Below, one piece after another: positions 43,671 to 52,027 of a DNA stretch of 64,000 bases. The translations under genes were made by a program, and so were the position numbers. Origin of the DNA: JAWLHJ01 sp039587535. GTDB lineage: Bacteria; Gemmatimonadota; Gemmatimonadetes; Longimicrobiales; Gaopeijiaceae. The stretch is taken from positions 5,589-69,588 of the forward strand of contig JBDHIF010000011.1 in the NCBI GenBank assembly GCA_039587535.1, written 5' to 3'. Under the pieces are notes generated by a model that was not told the DNA's origin, ran no database searches, and saw only the letters and a list, made by a program, of their open reading frames with translations. The stretch's first letter is position 1, and every line of letters begins with the position of its first letter.

Positions 43671-44147
43671 CTACCTACGGGACCGCAGCATACGGGTCAG
43701 CGTGCGGTCCAGAGTCCCCGCGAAGGCCTGCTTCTCCTTCTGCCCCCAAGCGCTGGGACCACCTGTATCCACCCCGGTGGCACGTAATCCGTCCATGAAG
43801 TCTCGAATGGAGAGGCGCTCGCCGATGTTCTCGCGCGTGTATTCCTCGCCCCTGGGGTCCAGCGTCACGACGCCCTTCTCGACGAGCCGGGCCGCCAGCG
43901 GTATGTCCGCCGTGACCGCCAGATCGCCGGGGGCTGCCTGCTCGGCAATGTGGTCGTCCGCGACGTCGGGGCCGCCGGCCACCCGGATTGCGGTGACAAA
44001 GGGATTGTTGGCCGGTGTCTGAAGCCGCTGGTTAGCCACGAGGTATGTCGTGAGCTCGAGGCGCAGGGCCGCGCGCGCCACGACGGTCTTCACGTCACCG
44101 GGTGCCGCGTCGGCGTCGATCCAGAGAGTGGGTGCGGTGTCCGTCAT
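43671..44147 (-). CDS. YaiI/YqxD family (DUF188) protein
   Basis: The 158-aa protein matches UPF0178 (YaiI/YqxD): the N-terminal LWIDADAAPGDVKTVV with the PIN-like acidic residues, VADDHIAEQAAPGDLAVTADIPLAARLVEKG and the C-terminal NIGERLSIRDFMDGLRATG. It is probably a PIN-fold nuclease-like protein, biological role unknown. It stands alone, about 110 nt from the DUF1028 gene. Confidence 0.88.
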   Translation of the reverse strand: MTDTAPTLWIDADAAPGDVKTVVARAALRLELTTYLVANQRLQTPANNPFVTAIRVAGGPDVADDHIAEQAAPGDLAVTADIPLAARLVEKGVVTLDPRGEEYTRENIGERLSIRDFMDGLRATGVDTGGPSAWGQKEKQAFAGTLDRTLTRMLRSRR

Positions 44148-44378
44148 GAAAGAATTCTCACGGGAGAGGGGGCTTTACGCTATCTTTCATTCCTGTGGGT
44201 CATCCCACTATGCGCCCGTGGGGTCGTGAGTTCACCGACCTGCACGGCGCCGTGAGGGTCGCCATCGCGATCCTCCGGAGCTTCTCCCCAGGGCGGCGCT
44301 CCGCCACCCGACCTCGTGCTCGCGGATTCGCGCCGGATACTCCGGCCGGCCAGCTGAGCGCTCTTCAACGGACACTTC

Positions 44379-45689
44379 TTGGCTTTTTCTAAACTCCAGT
44401 TGCACCCGACGCTTCTCCGAGGCGTCGAGGACCTGGGCTTCAACAGCCCTACCCCAATTCAATCCGAAGCAATCCCCCACGCCCTGGAAGGGCGTGACCT
44501 GCTGGCCTGCGCGGCCACCGGGAGCGGCAAGACGGCCGCTTTCCTCCTGCCGATCCTGCACCACCTGCTGAGCGAGCCGCGGGGGACGACCCGTGCCCTT
44601 GTCATGGCCCCTACGCGAGAGCTCGCCCTTCAGATCGTGGCTGATTTCGACGACCTGGCGCGCCACACGCCCTTGCGCGCCGCCACCATCTATGGTGGTG
44701 TCGGCATGAAGCCCCAGGAGCGAGCCTTCCGTGACGGCGTAGCCCTGATCGCGGCGACACCCGGCCGGTTGCTCGACCACTTCCAATACCCGTACGCGAA
44801 GCTGTCCGGACTCGAGTTCCTGGTGCTCGACGAGGCAGATCGAATGCTCGACATGGGATTCCTCCCGGATATCCGGAGGGTGCTGAAGCATGTCCCGCGG
44901 CCGAAGCAGACCTTTTTCTTCAGCGCGACCATGCCGCCGCCCATCGAGGCGCTCACGCGGGAGATATTGAGGGATCCGGCGACCATCGCCCTCCAGCGGA
45001 AAGCCCAGCCGGCCGAGGGGGTGGAGCAGTCCATCTACCCGGTTCCGGCCGACCTGAAGAGCGAGCTGTTGGTGTCGCTTCTGCAGCAGCGGGTGATTGA
45101 CGACGCATTGGTCTTCACGCGGACCAAGCACCGGGCTAATCGACTCACCAAGGTGTTGGAGCGGAACGGCATCCCCGCGGAGCGAATCCACGGGAATCGC
45201 TCGCAGAAGCAGCGAACCAAGGCCCTCGCCGGCTTCAAAGAGGGCGCGTTCCGCGTGCTCGTGGCCACTGATGTCGCGGCAAGGGGCATCGACGTGGAGG
45301 CCCTGGGTCACGTAGTGAACTTCGATTTGCCGGGAGTCCCGGAGGACTACATTCACCGAGTCGGCCGGACGGGCCGAGCTGCCGCGACGGGCAGCGCGTT
45401 CAGCTTCGTTTCGCCACAGGAGGAGACCGATCTGGCGCGTATCGAGCGCGCCGTCGGCCAGAAGATCAAGCGCGTGAAGATGGATGGATTCGCCTACGGG
45501 GCCTCCGCGGACGAACCTCTCGAGATTCCACGGGGCGAGCGTATCGCGGCGATCCGTGCCCGTAAGGCCGCGGACCGAGCGCGCGGGGCCGTGAAGGGTG
45601 GAAATGGTGCCGGCGGATCGCCGGGGCGGGGTGGGAGCGGGCGGTCGAAAGGCCGTCGGAGGCGGCGAAGGGGCGGCGGGGGCCGCTGA
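44379..45689 (+). CDS. DEAD-box RNA helicase, RhlE-type
   Basis: The 436-aa protein has all DEAD-box motifs in order: Q motif (NSPTPIQSEAIP), I (AATGSGKTAAF), Ia (PTRELALQI), Ib (ATPGRLLDHF), II (VLDEADRMLDMGF), III (FFFSATMPP), IV-V (ATDVAARGIDVE) and VI (YIHRVGRTGRA). The C-terminal tail (about residues 400-436) is Gly/Arg-rich and basic, as in RhlE helicases that unwind RNA in ribosome biogenesis or RNA decay. The start is a TTG at 44379; no better start fits the N-terminal FSKLQLHPTLLRGVEDLGF motif. Confidence 0.93.
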   Translation: MAFSKLQLHPTLLRGVEDLGFNSPTPIQSEAIPHALEGRDLLACAATGSGKTAAFLLPILHHLLSEPRGTTRALVMAPTRELALQIVADFDDLARHTPLRAATIYGGVGMKPQERAFRDGVALIAATPGRLLDHFQYPYAKLSGLEFLVLDEADRMLDMGFLPDIRRVLKHVPRPKQTFFFSATMPPPIEALTREILRDPATIALQRKAQPAEGVEQSIYPVPADLKSELLVSLLQQRVIDDALVFTRTKHRANRLTKVLERNGIPAERIHGNRSQKQRTKALAGFKEGAFRVLVATDVAARGIDVEALGHVVNFDLPGVPEDYIHRVGRTGRAAATGSAFSFVSPQEETDLARIERAVGQKIKRVKMDGFAYGASADEPLEIPRGERIAAIRARKAADRARGAVKGGNGAGGSPGRGGSGRSKGRRRRRRGGGGR

Positions 45690-45724
45690 AGCAAAACCCC
45701 GGAGGGACGCGGAGTACGCCGTGC

Positions 45725-45753
45725 TTGACAGCAACGGCGCCCACGTGTCTAAT
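45725..45753 (+). promoter_or_regulatory. Strong sigma-70-type promoter of the aminotransferase leader
   Basis: A perfect TTGACA (45725-45730) is followed after 17 nt by TCTAAT (45748-45753). Transcription would start near 45760, giving a 210-nt leader before the branched-chain aminotransferase. Confidence 0.65.
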
Positions 45754-45760
45754 CGTCATC

Positions 45761-45886
45761 ATGCGCCCCGCGATCGACACCCGGCTTGCTGGCGTAACTC
45801 GCGACCTGTACCCCCCACGGGTCGAGCTTCCGGTTCGGAAGCTCGTCCGCGGGGGAGCGGGTCGCCGAGAGAGTGCGCCAGTGTAG
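45761..45886 (+). CDS. Possible 41-aa leader peptide
   Basis: An ATG at 45761 opens a 41-codon frame ending at 45886, at or beside the predicted transcription start, so it would be nearly leaderless. It contains several Leu, Val and Ile codons (VELPVRKLV). It may be a translated attenuator peptide or chance; there is no ribosome-binding site to support it. Confidence 0.3.
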   Translation: MRPAIDTRLAGVTRDLYPPRVELPVRKLVRGGAGRRESAPV

Positions 45887-45947
45887 GCTGCGACTCCCCT
45901 CGATTCGCGACACCGGGACCCCTCTTCGGCGGAGGGGTCCTTTTTTT
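45824..45947 (+). promoter_or_regulatory. Structured 5' leader with terminator (attenuator-like)
   Basis: Three stems can be drawn in the leader. GAGCTTCC (45824-45831) pairs with GGAAGCTC (45837-45844). GGGGAG plus TCGC (45852-45857, 45862-45865) pairs with GCGACTCCCC (45890-45899), leaving a 4-nt bulge. The third is an intrinsic terminator. The aminotransferase start is only 22 nt past the terminator T-run, so read-through must be regulated for expression from this promoter. The T-box consensus GGNACCGCG was not found. Confidence 0.5.
45916..45947 (+). terminator. Intrinsic terminator before the aminotransferase
   Basis: GGACCCCTC (45916-45924) pairs with GAGGGGTCC (45932-45940), followed by seven T residues (45941-45947). 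This is a textbook terminator located inside the 5' leader of the next gene, not after the helicase. Confidence 0.85.
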
Positions 45948-45969
45948 CACCCTTGGGAGAGCCTGAGAA

Positions 45970-46818
45970 ATGAGTGCAGCCTGGACCTACTTCGACGGTG
46001 CGTGGCAACCGGGGAACGTTCCCCTCATCGGATCCACGACCCAGGCCGTGTGGCTCGCCTCCATCGTATTCGACGGCGCCAGGGCCTTTGACGGTCTGGT
46101 GCCCGATCTCGACCTCCACTCGGCGCGTGCCATCGAGTCCGCCCGCAAGATCGGTCTCGAGCCCAAGCAACAGGTCGACGAGATCGTGACGCTGGCACGG
46201 GAAGGCGTGAGGAAGTTCCCGGAGGGCACGGCGCTCTACATCCGGCCCATGTTCTTCGGAGAGGGTGGCTTCATCGTCCCGGAGCCGGAGAGCGCCCGGT
46301 TCGCCTTGGTGGTGCACGAGCTGCCGATGCCGGATGCCAGCGGGTTCAGCGCCTGCTTGTCCACGTTCCGGAGACCCTCTCCGGAGACGGCGGTGACGGA
46401 CGCCAAGGCTTCGGCCCTCTACCCCAACGTGGCGCGCGCGCTGTCGGAGGCTCGCGACCGAGGATTCGAGAACGCCGTCAAGCTCGATCTGAACGGGAAC
46501 GTGGCCGAGTTCTGCACGTCCAACCTGTTCATGGTGAAGGACGGCATCGTTCGGACGCCGGCGCCCAACGGGACCTTCCTGAACGGGATCACCAAGCAGC
46601 GAGTCCATCAGCTTCTGGCCGACGACGGGTACGAGGTGGTGGAGTGTCGCATCACCTGGAGCGAGCTGCTCGAAGCCGACGAGATATTCAGCACCGGCAA
46701 CTACGGGAAGGTCGTACCGTGCGTGAAGCTCGAGGACCGGGCGATCGGCCGAGGGCCCGTAGGGGATCGGGCCCGTGCGCTCTACTTCGAGTTCGCGAAG
46801 GATCATCCGGTGGGCTGA
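45970..46818 (+). CDS. ilvE: Branched-chain amino acid aminotransferase (class IV)
   Basis: The 282-aa PLP enzyme transfers amino groups to make Leu, Ile and Val. It shows class IV features: the N-terminal ASIVFDGARAFDG, ALYIRPMFFGEGG, the PLP lysine Lys146 in TDAKASALYPN, NVAEFCTSNLFMVKDG and the C-terminal SELLEADEIFSTGNYGKV. It lies directly behind a structured leader with a terminator, which suggests attenuation-type control by amino-acid supply. The substrate could also be a D-amino acid or another class IV type; the full length and motifs favour the branched-chain enzyme. Confidence 0.9.
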   Translation: MSAAWTYFDGAWQPGNVPLIGSTTQAVWLASIVFDGARAFDGLVPDLDLHSARAIESARKIGLEPKQQVDEIVTLAREGVRKFPEGTALYIRPMFFGEGGFIVPEPESARFALVVHELPMPDASGFSACLSTFRRPSPETAVTDAKASALYPNVARALSEARDRGFENAVKLDLNGNVAEFCTSNLFMVKDGIVRTPAPNGTFLNGITKQRVHQLLADDGYEVVECRITWSELLEADEIFSTGNYGKVVPCVKLEDRAIGRGPVGDRARALYFEFAKDHPVG

Positions 46819-46991
46819 CGCCCTGCGGAGGTGCAGGGGGGCCTTTGGCTGAGGCCGAAGGTGCCCTGCGGCCGGGTCGGTCGGATCTCTGGTCCGGCCC
46901 CGGGCGTATGCGGAGATTCGAGAAGACTCCCCCCGGTCGCGGCCTGAGGGGGGGAGGCTGGACGTCACCGGGCCGAAGGGGGACGAGCGGG

Positions 46992-47600
46992 ATGTTCGAT
47001 TGGCTTGCCTGGCGCCGTACCGCGGGCTTTTTGACCCTGGCGGTCGTCATGACGGGGCTCCCCCGATCCGCCGAGGCCCAGCGCCGGATCCAGCCCGTGG
47101 ACTCGCTCCGCGAGATCCAGTCGATCTCCCCTCGGAGCGGGCCGATCGGAACGAGAGTCGAGATCTATTCCGACAACATGCCATTGGAGGCCACGTACCA
47201 CGTCGGGGTCGGTGCCACACGGTCCGGGTTCGAATCCCTGTACGAGGCGACCCAGCTCGACCTCGGGACCATCTCCGTGACGCTTCCGATTCCTGAGGAG
47301 GTCGGCTGGGACCGCGCCATCGTCTTCGTCGCGTTCAACGCGATCTTCAGCCCCATCGCGATGTCCAAGCCCTTCCACGTCACGGACGGGGACGGGCGAA
47401 TCCAGCGCACGGGGACGGTGACCCGCACCGCGGGCCCTTGTGCGACGTTCCGCGACCTGGACCGTTTCGACTACGAGCTTACGGGTGAGACCGGCGGGCT
47501 CGAGATCGGTCAGGAGGCTGTGATCTCGGCGGAGTACCTGGGGGAGAGCGACTGCGTCGACGGGGCCGTGATCCGGGTCCTCGGGGTGAGCTCGCCCTGA
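46992..47600 (+). CDS. Secreted protein with IPT-like beta domain
   Basis: The 202-aa protein has a signal peptide (GFLTLAVVMTGLPRSAEAQ) and a beta-sandwich-like mature part: SIDPRSGP-type opening (SPRSGPIGTRVEIYSDNMPLE) and VSGVGATRS-like strand, then SVTLPIPEEVGWDRAIVFVAFN. This resembles IPT/TIG domains, but the similarity is low. Its function is unknown. The ATG at 46992 is preferred over an upstream frame start because it precedes the signal peptide. It ends at a bidirectional terminator. Confidence 0.6.
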   Translation: MFDWLAWRRTAGFLTLAVVMTGLPRSAEAQRRIQPVDSLREIQSISPRSGPIGTRVEIYSDNMPLEATYHVGVGATRSGFESLYEATQLDLGTISVTLPIPEEVGWDRAIVFVAFNAIFSPIAMSKPFHVTDGDGRIQRTGTVTRTAGPCATFRDLDRFDYELTGETGGLEIGQEAVISAEYLGESDCVDGAVIRVLGVSSP

Positions 47601-47644
47601 GGCCGTAGCGAGTCGTTGCTCGCGCCCGGCGATGCCCGGGCCCC

Positions 47645-47683
47645 GAAGAGGCCGGTATCCGTCGAAAGGGTACCGGCCTCTTC
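47645..47683. terminator. Bidirectional terminator
   Basis: A 13-bp perfect stem, GAAGAGGCCGGTA (47645-47657) with TACCGGCCTCTTC (47671-47683), lies between two convergent genes and probably serves both. Confidence 0.75.
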
Positions 47684-47709
47684 GCTGCGCAGGACCCGCA
47701 AGGGGCGTC

Positions 47710-49470
47710 TCAGTTCATGCCGCCCATGGACGCGCGGATGGCGTCCGCGGTGACGCCGGCACGGAAGGCCACGATCTCACTCGCGAGATCGACGGCTCGA
47801 CGGCGGTCGGCGATGGAGACCCCGTTGATGTGCGCCTGTCGGGTGCGCAGTCGCTCCTCGTAGCGAACCGACGACGGATCCTGAACGAACATGTTCAACG
47901 TGATCACCGGATCGTCGTGCAGGTTGTCGCTCTCACCAGGGACGAGGCCGCGCTCCCGCATGTGGGCTCTGACGCTGCGGTAGTCGTAGTACTCCGGAAT
48001 GAAGTGCGCCGCCGCGCTCCCGGACCACGATGCGTTCAACCGCTGCGCCACCGCGTCCATGCCACGCTGGTTCCCGCCGCTGTCACCGATGAAGACCACG
48101 TGCTCGAAGCCGTGGGCCCGGAGGCTGTTCGCCATGTCCGTAAGTATGCCCTCGAAGGTCTCCTGCCGGACGCTGATCGTGCCGGGGCTGGTCATGTGTC
48201 CCGAGGGCGGCTCGATGCTTCCTTCCGGGACGAAGGGGATGACCGGCGCACAGAGGGCGTTCCCGAGCTCCCGGGCGATGGCGTCGCAGTTCGCAGTGAG
48301 GACGTAGTTGTGCTTCCCGGTGACGAGCCAGGGCCCGTTGGGCTCTAGGCCCCCCGTGGGGATGATGGCGGTCGTCTTGCCGTCCGCGAGGGCGTCGCGG
48401 ACGTCCATCCACGTCATCTCCTCGAGCCAGACGGTAGTGGCTGCCGGGAGCGGGTTCGGCGTATCCACGCAGTTGTACGCGTTGTCACGGCAATCCCCCC
48501 CGCCCATGGAGCGCGGGTCGGGTTCACGGCGTTGGAAGTTGCCACCCCCCGAGGGGCGCTCGCGAACGGGTGGTGGGAACGTGCCGCGATACGCGATCGC
48601 GTTGCGAATATGACGCGCCGTTTCTCGGGCCCGGAAGTCGACGATCTCCCGGCCCCATTCCAGGGCCTGGGCTCGGTCGGCCAGCGAGACCCCGTTGATG
48701 GTGGCCAGCCCCGCTTCCACGCGCTCGTCATACCGGACGGAGTACGGGTCCGCCACGAACATGTTCAGAGTGATGATCGCATCGTCGTGGAGCTGGTCGC
48801 CATCGCCCTCTTCGAGGCCCCGGAAGGCCATGTAGTCCCGCACGGTACCGTAGTCGTAGTATCCCTGGACGTGGGCCACCACGGTGCCGTCCCAAATCTC
48901 GTTCAGCCGCTCGGCCACGGAACGCTGTCCGCCCTGGTTTCCACCGCTGTCCCCGATGAAGATGATGTTCCGGAACCCGTGGATCTTCAGGCTGTGGGCG
49001 ATGTCCGTGAGAAGGGCCTCGTACGTATCCTGGGTCGCAGAGAGGGTCCCCGGACTCATCATATGTCCGCTGGGGGGATCGATCGAGCCCTCCGGCACGA
49101 GCTTCACGATGGGTGCGCACAGGGCGTCTCCGAGCTCGCGGGCGATGGCGTCACAGTTGGCGCGGAGCACATAGTTGTGCTTTCCCGTGGCAAGCCAGGG
49201 GCCGTTGGGCTCCACACCCCCTGTGGCGATGATGGCCGTGGTCTTGCCGTCCGCGAGGGCGTCGCGGACATCCATCCAGGTCATCTCCTCGATCCACACG
49301 GTGTTCGCCGGGGGAAGGGGATTCGGCGTGTCCGCACAGTTGTAGACGTTCTCGGCGCATTCCCCGCCACCCATCGAGCGGTTCGGCTCCTGGGCCCGCG
49401 CGTCCATGGGGGCCGGGGTGAGGAGAGCTCCGGTGAGGATCAGGGCAGCGACGTCACAGCGGGTCCGCAT
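47710..49470 (-). CDS. Secreted tandem creatininase-like protein
   Basis: The 586-aa protein has a signal peptide (VAALILTGALLTPAPMDARAQ) and two very similar creatininase-like domains (about residues 32-300 and 320-586). Each starts with a Cys-bearing MGGG-C-N-YNC-DTPNPLP segment and shares WMDVRDALADGKTTAII and LHDDAIITLNMF/LHDDPVITLNMF. Canonical creatininase metal ligands (E-x-H, Asp45, His120) are changed: the motifs read GGVEPNGPWLATGKH and GDSGGN in the first domain, with GGLEPNGPWLVTGKH and GDSGGN in the second. The active site may thus differ. Family members hydrolyse creatinine or formamides; the substrate here is unknown. Confidence 0.8.
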   Translation of the reverse strand: MRTRCDVAALILTGALLTPAPMDARAQEPNRSMGGGECAENVYNCADTPNPLPPANTVWIEEMTWMDVRDALADGKTTAIIATGGVEPNGPWLATGKHNYVLRANCDAIARELGDALCAPIVKLVPEGSIDPPSGHMMSPGTLSATQDTYEALLTDIAHSLKIHGFRNIIFIGDSGGNQGGQRSVAERLNEIWDGTVVAHVQGYYDYGTVRDYMAFRGLEEGDGDQLHDDAIITLNMFVADPYSVRYDERVEAGLATINGVSLADRAQALEWGREIVDFRARETARHIRNAIAYRGTFPPPVRERPSGGGNFQRREPDPRSMGGGDCRDNAYNCVDTPNPLPAATTVWLEEMTWMDVRDALADGKTTAIIPTGGLEPNGPWLVTGKHNYVLTANCDAIARELGNALCAPVIPFVPEGSIEPPSGHMTSPGTISVRQETFEGILTDMANSLRAHGFEHVVFIGDSGGNQRGMDAVAQRLNASWSGSAAAHFIPEYYDYRSVRAHMRERGLVPGESDNLHDDPVITLNMFVQDPSSVRYEERLRTRQAHINGVSIADRRRAVDLASEIVAFRAGVTADAIRASMGGMN

Positions 49471-49542
49471 TCGATTCTCCAGCGAGCAGGGTGGGGGTCG
49501 AGGCGCACAGCAGAGTCGCGAGGCCGACGTACCGACGCCAGG

Positions 49543-51750
49543 TCAGAACGCCTTCAGGAAGGTCACCTTCACAACGCCGGTCCGCCGCTGCCACCTGGAC
49601 GCGCGTGGGTCCAAGAGGTCTCCGGTCAGGTAGCCGGTGTCGAGCACCAGGAACAGATCCGAGCCGGGGGTATGGATCCAGTTGATGCGTATGCTCGCCT
49701 GGAGGGACTCCGAGACGTCGTCCCACTGGATGAGCGCGTTGGCGAACAGTGAGCGGGAGACCGCCCCGAGCACGTCGAGGCTGAGCACGTTGGTGTTGAA
49801 CCTCCCGTCCGGGACAGGTAGGTCGATCTCGTTGCGGCTGGCGGAGCCCGAGAGCGTCAGGTGCGGGCCCGTTTTCCACATCAGTCCGCCGCCGTACTGC
49901 GTTCGCGTGCCGTTCCAGAAGTCACCGACCTGCAGGGAGATGTTGCCCGACAGGGTCCGACTCTGGTCCGTACGGATCGAGCCGTCCACCGAGGCGAACG
50001 TGTAGTCTCCGGCCGGTAGCGTCCGACTCTGGATGGTCGCGGCATCGGCCAGACGCTCCGAGCTCCGCCGCAGGTTCACCATGGCGAAGCCCCCGGCCTG
50101 GAAGGACAACATGTTGTGGAGCAGCAGGCTCGACGACTGGCGGACACCGTCTTGCCCGTCGATCACGTCGCCGCCCAGGGAAGTCACCAGAGATCGAGCC
50201 CAGCCGCTGCCCTCGAACCGGGGGGTCCAGGCGACATTTCCGCCGAGCTTCACCATGTCCCTGCGGCGAACGAATCCCAGCTCGGGTCGGAAGTCCGCTC
50301 CGACGCTGAGGAAATCCGCGCTGGCGGACCACGATGATCTGGGCCGGATCTGAAGCGCGATGCTGCCGGCCCCGGCGGCGTTGCGCTCCGCGTCCCAAAC
50401 GCCTGCGACCCAGGCGTCCAGAGCGCTGCTCCCCCAGAAACGGATCTGTGCGTCGACGCCTGCCGCTCGATTGTAGCTTCCGCCCCCCTGGAGGTTGGTG
50501 ACGATGCCACCCACGGTGCTCCTGGGTAGCACGTCCGCCTTCATGCGGACCACCGAGTGGTTCGCGCCGGGGATCGTGACGTCACCCAGGACGGTCTCTT
50601 CCGTCTGGAGGCTCAACGCGCCGATGGAAAACTTGCCCAATTGGCCCGTTACGCGCCCCCCACCCACGATCTGGCTGGTGAGCCCGATACGGCGGCTGAA
50701 GAAGAGCTCCGTATCCCGCGCGTTCCCGAATCCGAACAGGCCCGCGCGCTCGAGGAAGAACTCGCGCTTCTCCGGAAAGAACAGATTGAAGCGCGTCAGG
50801 TTGACCTGAACGTTGTCCGACTCGACCTGGGCGAAATCCGTATTCCAGGTGAGGTCCATCGTGAGGTTCGACGTGATCGCGTACTTGAAGTCCACGCCTA
50901 TGTCGCGTAGCACGTCGGTCTCGGCACCTGACGAACCCTGGGCCCGCTGGGCACCCCCGATGGCGAAGGGCTTCAGCTCCATGTGTCGACCCCGTCGAAG
51001 CCCCTGGAGGCCGCTCAGGGCAGCGAACTGCGACACCTGGGTGATGCCAGCCCGGTACCGCTGCGGGATATGGGGCCAGAAGACCTGCTCGTTCTTTCGC
51101 CGGATCGCTCGTCGGATGGCGATCCCCATGGTCGGTGCGTCGGCGTCCGAGAAACGGATCGTGGTGAACGGGATGGCCACCTCAGCCGTCCATCCGTCCT
51201 CGTCGATACGCGCTTCGCTCTCGTAGACCCCCTCCCAGTTCCAGTCGTCCAAGACCAGGCTCTCGTCCGTGAAGAGCGCGTCACCCTGGGTGCCGAAGGG
51301 GTTGATCTCGAAGATGTAGGCGTTACGGCGGTCGTGGTACGTGTCCAGGACGATCCAGAAATGGTCGTCCTGATCGATGCGCCCTTCGCGATGGAGGATG
51401 CTCTTTCGGATGGCGGTTGGGTCGGAGTCGTGTAGGCGGAGGCCGAAATAGAGATGATCGGCGTCGTAGGCGATCCGGACCTCAGTGCGCTCCGTCGGGG
51501 TGCCGCCGTCCACGGGATCCCGCTGACGGAACTCGGTGATGGGCTCGACGAGCTGCCAAGCGTCATCGTCGAGCACGCCGTCTACGACCGGTGGCGTGGT
51601 GACATGGGTCGCGGTCGCGGCCCGGTCGGTTACCCCGGCTTCCTGGGCGGCGACCGGGGCAGCCGCCAGGCATGCCAGCTGGAGGACAGTCACGCCCAGC
51701 GCCGCGCCGGGGCGCAGATCGGTTCGGCGTGTCTCTTGCTCCCCCATCAT
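49543..51750 (-). CDS. DUF5916 outer-membrane protein with CBM9-like domain
   Basis: The 735-aa protein has a signal peptide (VTVLQLACLAAAPVAAQ) and a CBM9-like domain (about residues 50-240; PPVVDGVLDDDAWQLVEPI, VRIAYDADHLYFGLRLHDSD). This is followed by the DUF5916 beta-barrel region with repeated strands (SSALDAWVAGVWDAERNAAG). Such proteins are abundant in Gemmatimonadota and Bacteroidota and lie in the outer membrane; the ligand is unknown, a carbohydrate being likely from the CBM9 part. It is on the same strand as the creatininase protein and 72 nt upstream, possibly the same operon. Confidence 0.85.
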   Translation of the reverse strand: MMGEQETRRTDLRPGAALGVTVLQLACLAAAPVAAQEAGVTDRAATATHVTTPPVVDGVLDDDAWQLVEPITEFRQRDPVDGGTPTERTEVRIAYDADHLYFGLRLHDSDPTAIRKSILHREGRIDQDDHFWIVLDTYHDRRNAYIFEINPFGTQGDALFTDESLVLDDWNWEGVYESEARIDEDGWTAEVAIPFTTIRFSDADAPTMGIAIRRAIRRKNEQVFWPHIPQRYRAGITQVSQFAALSGLQGLRRGRHMELKPFAIGGAQRAQGSSGAETDVLRDIGVDFKYAITSNLTMDLTWNTDFAQVESDNVQVNLTRFNLFFPEKREFFLERAGLFGFGNARDTELFFSRRIGLTSQIVGGGRVTGQLGKFSIGALSLQTEETVLGDVTIPGANHSVVRMKADVLPRSTVGGIVTNLQGGGSYNRAAGVDAQIRFWGSSALDAWVAGVWDAERNAAGAGSIALQIRPRSSWSASADFLSVGADFRPELGFVRRRDMVKLGGNVAWTPRFEGSGWARSLVTSLGGDVIDGQDGVRQSSSLLLHNMLSFQAGGFAMVNLRRSSERLADAATIQSRTLPAGDYTFASVDGSIRTDQSRTLSGNISLQVGDFWNGTRTQYGGGLMWKTGPHLTLSGSASRNEIDLPVPDGRFNTNVLSLDVLGAVSRSLFANALIQWDDVSESLQASIRINWIHTPGSDLFLVLDTGYLTGDLLDPRASRWQRRTGVVKVTFLKAF

Positions 51751-52027
51751 CCCTCTCCCTGTTCATTTGCTGTGCGCGGTGGCGACGTCCGTTGACGGTT
51801 ATCGCGCAACGTCACGATCACCGCTCCCGGGTCGTACGTCCATAGCAGATCCCTCGGGAAGGGGCGTACGTCACCCGTGCGTGTCCAGACACGGTGTCGC
51901 TCCCGGGCATCCGTGCGGGGGCAAGGAGCCGAGGGATCCGCCGTGCTCAGCCGCCGGTCAGGCACTCCGGGCGGCCCAGTCGGGTACGACGTCGAGCGCG
52001 CACGCCCAGCTTCCACCCATCATCCAG

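Noticed and set aside
45760..45947. T-box riboswitch before the aminotransferase
   Set aside because: The conserved T-box sequence GGNACCGCG and a clear specifier stem were not found, so only a generic attenuator-like leader is reported.
47226..47240. tRNA T-arm-like GGTTCGAATCCC
   Set aside because: It lies inside the coding frame of the secreted 202-aa protein, and no acceptor, D or anticodon arms can be drawn around it.
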